Shown piece after piece: positions 61,720-64,000 of a stretch of DNA of 64,000 bases (positions within the stretch are counted from its first letter, which is position 1; every line of letters starts with the position of its first letter). The stretch is from Mesorhizobium sp. NZP2077. Lineage in GTDB: Bacteria; Pseudomonadota; Alphaproteobacteria; Rhizobiales; Rhizobiaceae. Below the pieces are notes generated by a model. It was not told the DNA's origin. It worked only from the letters and a program-made list of their open reading frames with translations, and made no database searches. The translations under genes and the position numbers were made by a program. The DNA lies in NCBI RefSeq assembly GCF_013170805.1, contig NZ_CP051293.1, forward strand, positions 1,364,001 through 1,428,000, read 5' to 3'.

Positions 61720-62751
61720 TCACTGCGTCTCGAAATTGCTGTGCGGGACGACAAGGCGGTATTCAAGGTGGCCGTCGGCGATGTCGAGGCTCGCGGTTCC
61801 GCTCAGGGACGCCGGCACCACCCGCTCCAGCGCGACGCTGCCGAAGCGCTTTTGATCGCGACCGGCATCGGCTCCTATGGTTTCGGCCCATGTCAGCGAC
61901 AGGGCGACCTCGCCCGTGGTGGCCGTGTTGAGATTGGCGGTCACTTCGACGAATCCGTCTTGCCGGGACAAGGCGCCGTAGCTGACCGAGTTGACGGCAA
62001 GCTCATGCATCGCCAAGCCGATATGCAGCGCGGCATTGGGATTGAGATAGGGGTTGGCGCCCCGGAAGCGAAGGCTGTGCGATGTGTTCGTCCCATAGCG
62101 GCCGACCTGGCTCGTCACCAGTTCATGCAGGGCCGCACCGCGCCAGTTCGAGGATGTCACCAGATCCTGCGAGGAGGCCAGCGACTGCAGCCGGCCGCGA
62201 AAGCGCGTCAGGAAGTCGCCGATGCCGTCGGAATAGCGACCCGTCTGGGTGGCGATGCTCTGGATGATCGCCAGCAGATTCTTCGAGCGGTGGCTGACCT
62301 CGCGCAGCAGTGTTGTCAGTGTCTGTTCGCGCCGCTTCTGCTCGGTGGTCTCGACCATGGTGGTGACGACACCTTGCACGTCGCCGGCATCGCCTCGGTC
62401 GGCATCGACCCAGACCTGAAACCAGCGCACACCATTCTCGACCGGAACACTGATCTCAAGCCGCTCCGCATTGCCGGTCGCCACGACATCGCGCTTAGCG
62501 GCGCTGATGCGGTCGGCCTGAGCCACGGGCAGTATGCCATTGCCGTCGGCACTCTCCGAAACCCAGGGCGCGCGCATGTTGCGGGCCCATACGGTCTTCA
62601 TCTCACGATCCTGATAGAGGACGGAAATGCCGGCATTGTGCAGCGCGTGAAGAAGAGCTCGGCCAAGCTGCATGCCGCTTTCGGCGGGATGCAGCGCGAT
62701 GACTTCGTCGCTCCGTGTGTTTCCCTCTTTATCTGCAGTCCTGGAACGCAT
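61720..62751 (-). CDS. PAS-domain HWE-family histidine kinase
   Basis: 343-residue soluble kinase. PAS domain (about 30-145; GISVLYQDREMKTVWARNMR, ENGVRWFQVWVDADRGD), then H154 in LREVSHRSKNLLAIIQSIAT, N-box LAMHELAVNSVSYGAL and the W-x-E in VALSLTWAETIG. No membrane helix. HWE/HisKA_2 kinases commonly phosphorylate PhyR-type or single-domain regulators. phyR lies 556 bp upstream on the same strand, so a functional link is plausible. Start ATG at 62751 with a weak ribosome site. Confidence 0.9.
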   Translation of the reverse strand: MRSRTADKEGNTRSDEVIALHPAESGMQLGRALLHALHNAGISVLYQDREMKTVWARNMRAPWVSESADGNGILPVAQADRISAAKRDVVATGNAERLEISVPVENGVRWFQVWVDADRGDAGDVQGVVTTMVETTEQKRREQTLTTLLREVSHRSKNLLAIIQSIATQTGRYSDGIGDFLTRFRGRLQSLASSQDLVTSSNWRGAALHELVTSQVGRYGTNTSHSLRFRGANPYLNPNAALHIGLAMHELAVNSVSYGALSRQDGFVEVTANLNTATTGEVALSLTWAETIGADAGRDQKRFGSVALERVVPASLSGTASLDIADGHLEYRLVVPHSNFETQ

Positions 62752-62938
62752 CGGTCAATCTGTCCACCCAACCCAGGCTGAACGGCCCACTCTCAAATGG
62801 GTTCCCAAAATGAAATCCCCGGAGCAGCCCCCAAAAAAGGTCCGCCGAGCGGCGTCCTGTTAAGGACACCGCCCGGCGGTTGCTGGAAACCGTTTGAGGG
62901 GTGCGGCTTCCAGTGTTCTCATCGACGATCTTTCGCCC

Positions 62939-63103
62939 TCACGCCCGTTTGAACAGGCCGGCGAGAAGCGAAATGACCAGGAAAGCGAGAAAGATGAAGA
63001 ACAATATCTGCGCTATGCCGGCAGACGTGCCGGCGATGCCGCCGAAACCAAGCGCGCCGGCGATGATTGCCACGACGAGAAATACGAGCGCCCAGTAAAG
63101 CAT
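62939..63103 (-). CDS. DUF1328 small membrane protein
   Basis: 54 residues of two membrane helices: [20 protein letters not shown] then [12 protein letters not shown] and [20 protein letters not shown]. This is the DUF1328/YtjA pattern. AGGAGATGAACC precedes the ATG. Genes of this family are frequently induced in general stress. It lies between the HWE kinase and phyR. Confidence 0.88.
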   Translation of the reverse strand: MLYWALVFLVVAIIAGALGFGGIAGTSAGIAQILFFIFLAFLVISLLAGLFKRA

Positions 63104-63240
63104 GGTTCATCTCCTTCCGAATGGTGCGATAAAAACGTGGGTGAAAGCGGTTTGTTCCACCATTTGCCGAAAAAGTCGGCGCTTGCAAATGGTTCGGACG
63201 GAGCCCACGAAATTCTAGGTGAGGGGTTCAGTCGTAATAA

Positions 63241-63269
63241 GGCCGCCCGATGCATCGCATCAGACGGCC
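63241..63269 (-). terminator. Terminator of phyR
   Basis: GGCCGTCTGATG-CGATG-CATCGGGCGGCC (minus strand; two G-T pairs), followed by TTATT, 38 bp after the phyR stop. Confidence 0.75.
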
Positions 63270-63306
63270 CTTTGATTTCGGTTTTTCCTGCCGGAGGGCT
63301 GCGAAA

Positions 63307-64000
63307 CTATGCGGCAGCCTTCGCCTGCCGGTCGAAGAACAATGCCTGGCTGATCAGCGCCTTGACCATGTCGGGGTTGAACGGCTTGGTCACCAGGAAC
63401 GCCGGTTCGGGGCGCTCGCCGGTCAGCAGGCGCTCGGGGAAAGCGGTGATAAAGATTACCGGCACCGAGGTCGACGACAGGATCTCGTTGACCGCCTCGA
63501 TGCCCGAACTGCCGTCGGCGAGCTGGATGTCGGCCAACACCATCTTCGGGCGCGTCTTGCCGAACATCGTCACCGCCTCGGCATGTGTGCGCGCCGTTCC
63601 AACGACACGATGACCGAGGCTCTCGACCATCTCTTCAATGTCCATGGCGATCAGCGGTTCGTCCTCGATGATGAGCACGTCGGTCGCCACCTGGCGGGAA
63701 ATCTCATTGCTTGCCTGGGCAAGCAGCTCGGAGAATTGCTGGTCGCCGACGTCGAGGATCTCGGCCGCCTCGTCCTCGCTGAAGCCTTCGACGGCTACCA
63801 GCAGGAAGGCCTGGCGGGGCAGGGGCGCGATGGCGTTAAGATTGGCGGCGGCGCGCTGCTCCCACGCCGATTGTGCCTGCTCCTGCGGCACGCGGATGGC
63901 GATCGAGGTGAAAAGTTTGGCGAAAACCTTGTACAGGGCGATACGGTCGCTCGAGGCCTCGGGGAAAATATCGACGTCGGCGATGATAGCCTCAAGCATC
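63307..64000 (-). CDS. phyR: General stress response regulator PhyR (partial, N-terminus off right edge)
   Basis: The frame is open to the window edge. The visible 231 codons hold most of the sigma-factor-like domain (DIFPEASSDRIALYKVFAKL, LPRQAFLLVAVEGFSEDEAA, ILDVGDQQFSELLAQASNEI) and a complete receiver (VLIIEDEPLIAMDIEEMVES, acceptor Asp in MVLADIQLADGSSG, Lys in LVTKPFNPDM). This reversed order, sigma-like then receiver, is diagnostic of PhyR. When phosphorylated it captures the anti-sigma NepR and frees EcfG. About 30-35 N-terminal residues, nepR and ecfG are expected just to the right. Confidence 0.95.
   Translation of the reverse strand, partial: MLEAIIADVDIFPEASSDRIALYKVFAKLFTSIAIRVPQEQAQSAWEQRAAANLNAIAPLPRQAFLLVAVEGFSEDEAAEILDVGDQQFSELLAQASNEISRQVATDVLIIEDEPLIAMDIEEMVESLGHRVVGTARTHAEAVTMFGKTRPKMVLADIQLADGSSGIEAVNEILSSTSVPVIFITAFPERLLTGERPEPAFLVTKPFNPDMVKALISQALFFDRQAKAAA

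Overview
The window looks like chromosomal DNA of a rhizobial alphaproteobacterium, most likely Mesorhizobium or a close Phyllobacteriaceae relative. The evidence is high GC content, the tkt-gap-pgk-fba cluster next to zapA, a TrcR (DUF1013) cell-cycle regulator, a PhyR general-stress regulator with HWE-type kinases nearby, rhizobial-type xylose transport genes with a half-size XylG, and intergenic palindromic elements that resemble RIME repeats. The species is an inference from gene content; no search was run.

Layout. 1-3.9 kb: a sugar ABC ATPase cut by the window edge, divergent from an SMP-30 lactonase across a GntR-like operator, then ispA, mtgA and rpmF. 4-12 kb: small conserved proteins, an HxlR regulator facing a frameshifted hydrolase, a GST/ArsR/SnoaL/SRPBCC group, an MFS transporter and a quinone oxidoreductase. 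12-20 kb: two short DUF1127 genes, a frameshifted LuxR-type gene, trcR, a WYL regulator, a frameshifted DJ-1/PfpI gene, two matching 26-bp palindromes, an (AG)13 tract and a ring-cleaving dioxygenase. 20-29 kb: fbaB, pgk, a K+/H+ antiporter, gap and tkt on the minus strand, then the DUF4164 gene and zapA on the plus strand. 29-41.7 kb: two virtually identical IS701-like elements in direct orientation enclose about 9.8 kb that carries a peroxiredoxin, an MBL hydrolase, rpoH, rluD, tRNA-Glu(CTC), two VOC proteins, an unusual GST and an IS5-type element. 41.7-48.1 kb: a DUF2865 protein, small proteins and a 1514-residue hybrid kinase with seven PAS domains. 48.5-53.9 kb: a PHO-box-controlled pstSCAB-phoU-phoB operon. 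53.9-58.8 kb: a ROK repressor divergent from xylFHG. 58.9-64 kb: a CHASE/HWE kinase, small envelope proteins, a PAS/HWE kinase, a DUF1328 protein and phyR, which runs off the right edge.

How the genes work together. Three regulatory circuits can be read directly: phosphate (triple PHO half-sites, the Pst transporter, PhoU, PhoB), xylose (ROK repressor, paired operators, transporter) and general stress (PhyR with nearby HWE kinases). Central carbon metabolism is represented by transketolase plus three steps of the triose pathway. Intergenic space is shaped by about 100-bp RIME-like palindromes (four copies), a second palindromic repeat of about 49 bp (two copies) and ISs. Several of these elements begin exactly at a TAG stop codon or a YTAR tetranucleotide.

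Three genes show single-base-type frame breaks. These could be true pseudogenes or sequence errors. I found no CRISPR array, prophage, secretion system or recognisable defence island, and no clear case of an entirely new system. The most distinctive signals are the repeat/stop-codon relationship, the shared 26-bp palindromes with the (AG)13 leader, and the large multi-PAS kinase next to the pho regulon.
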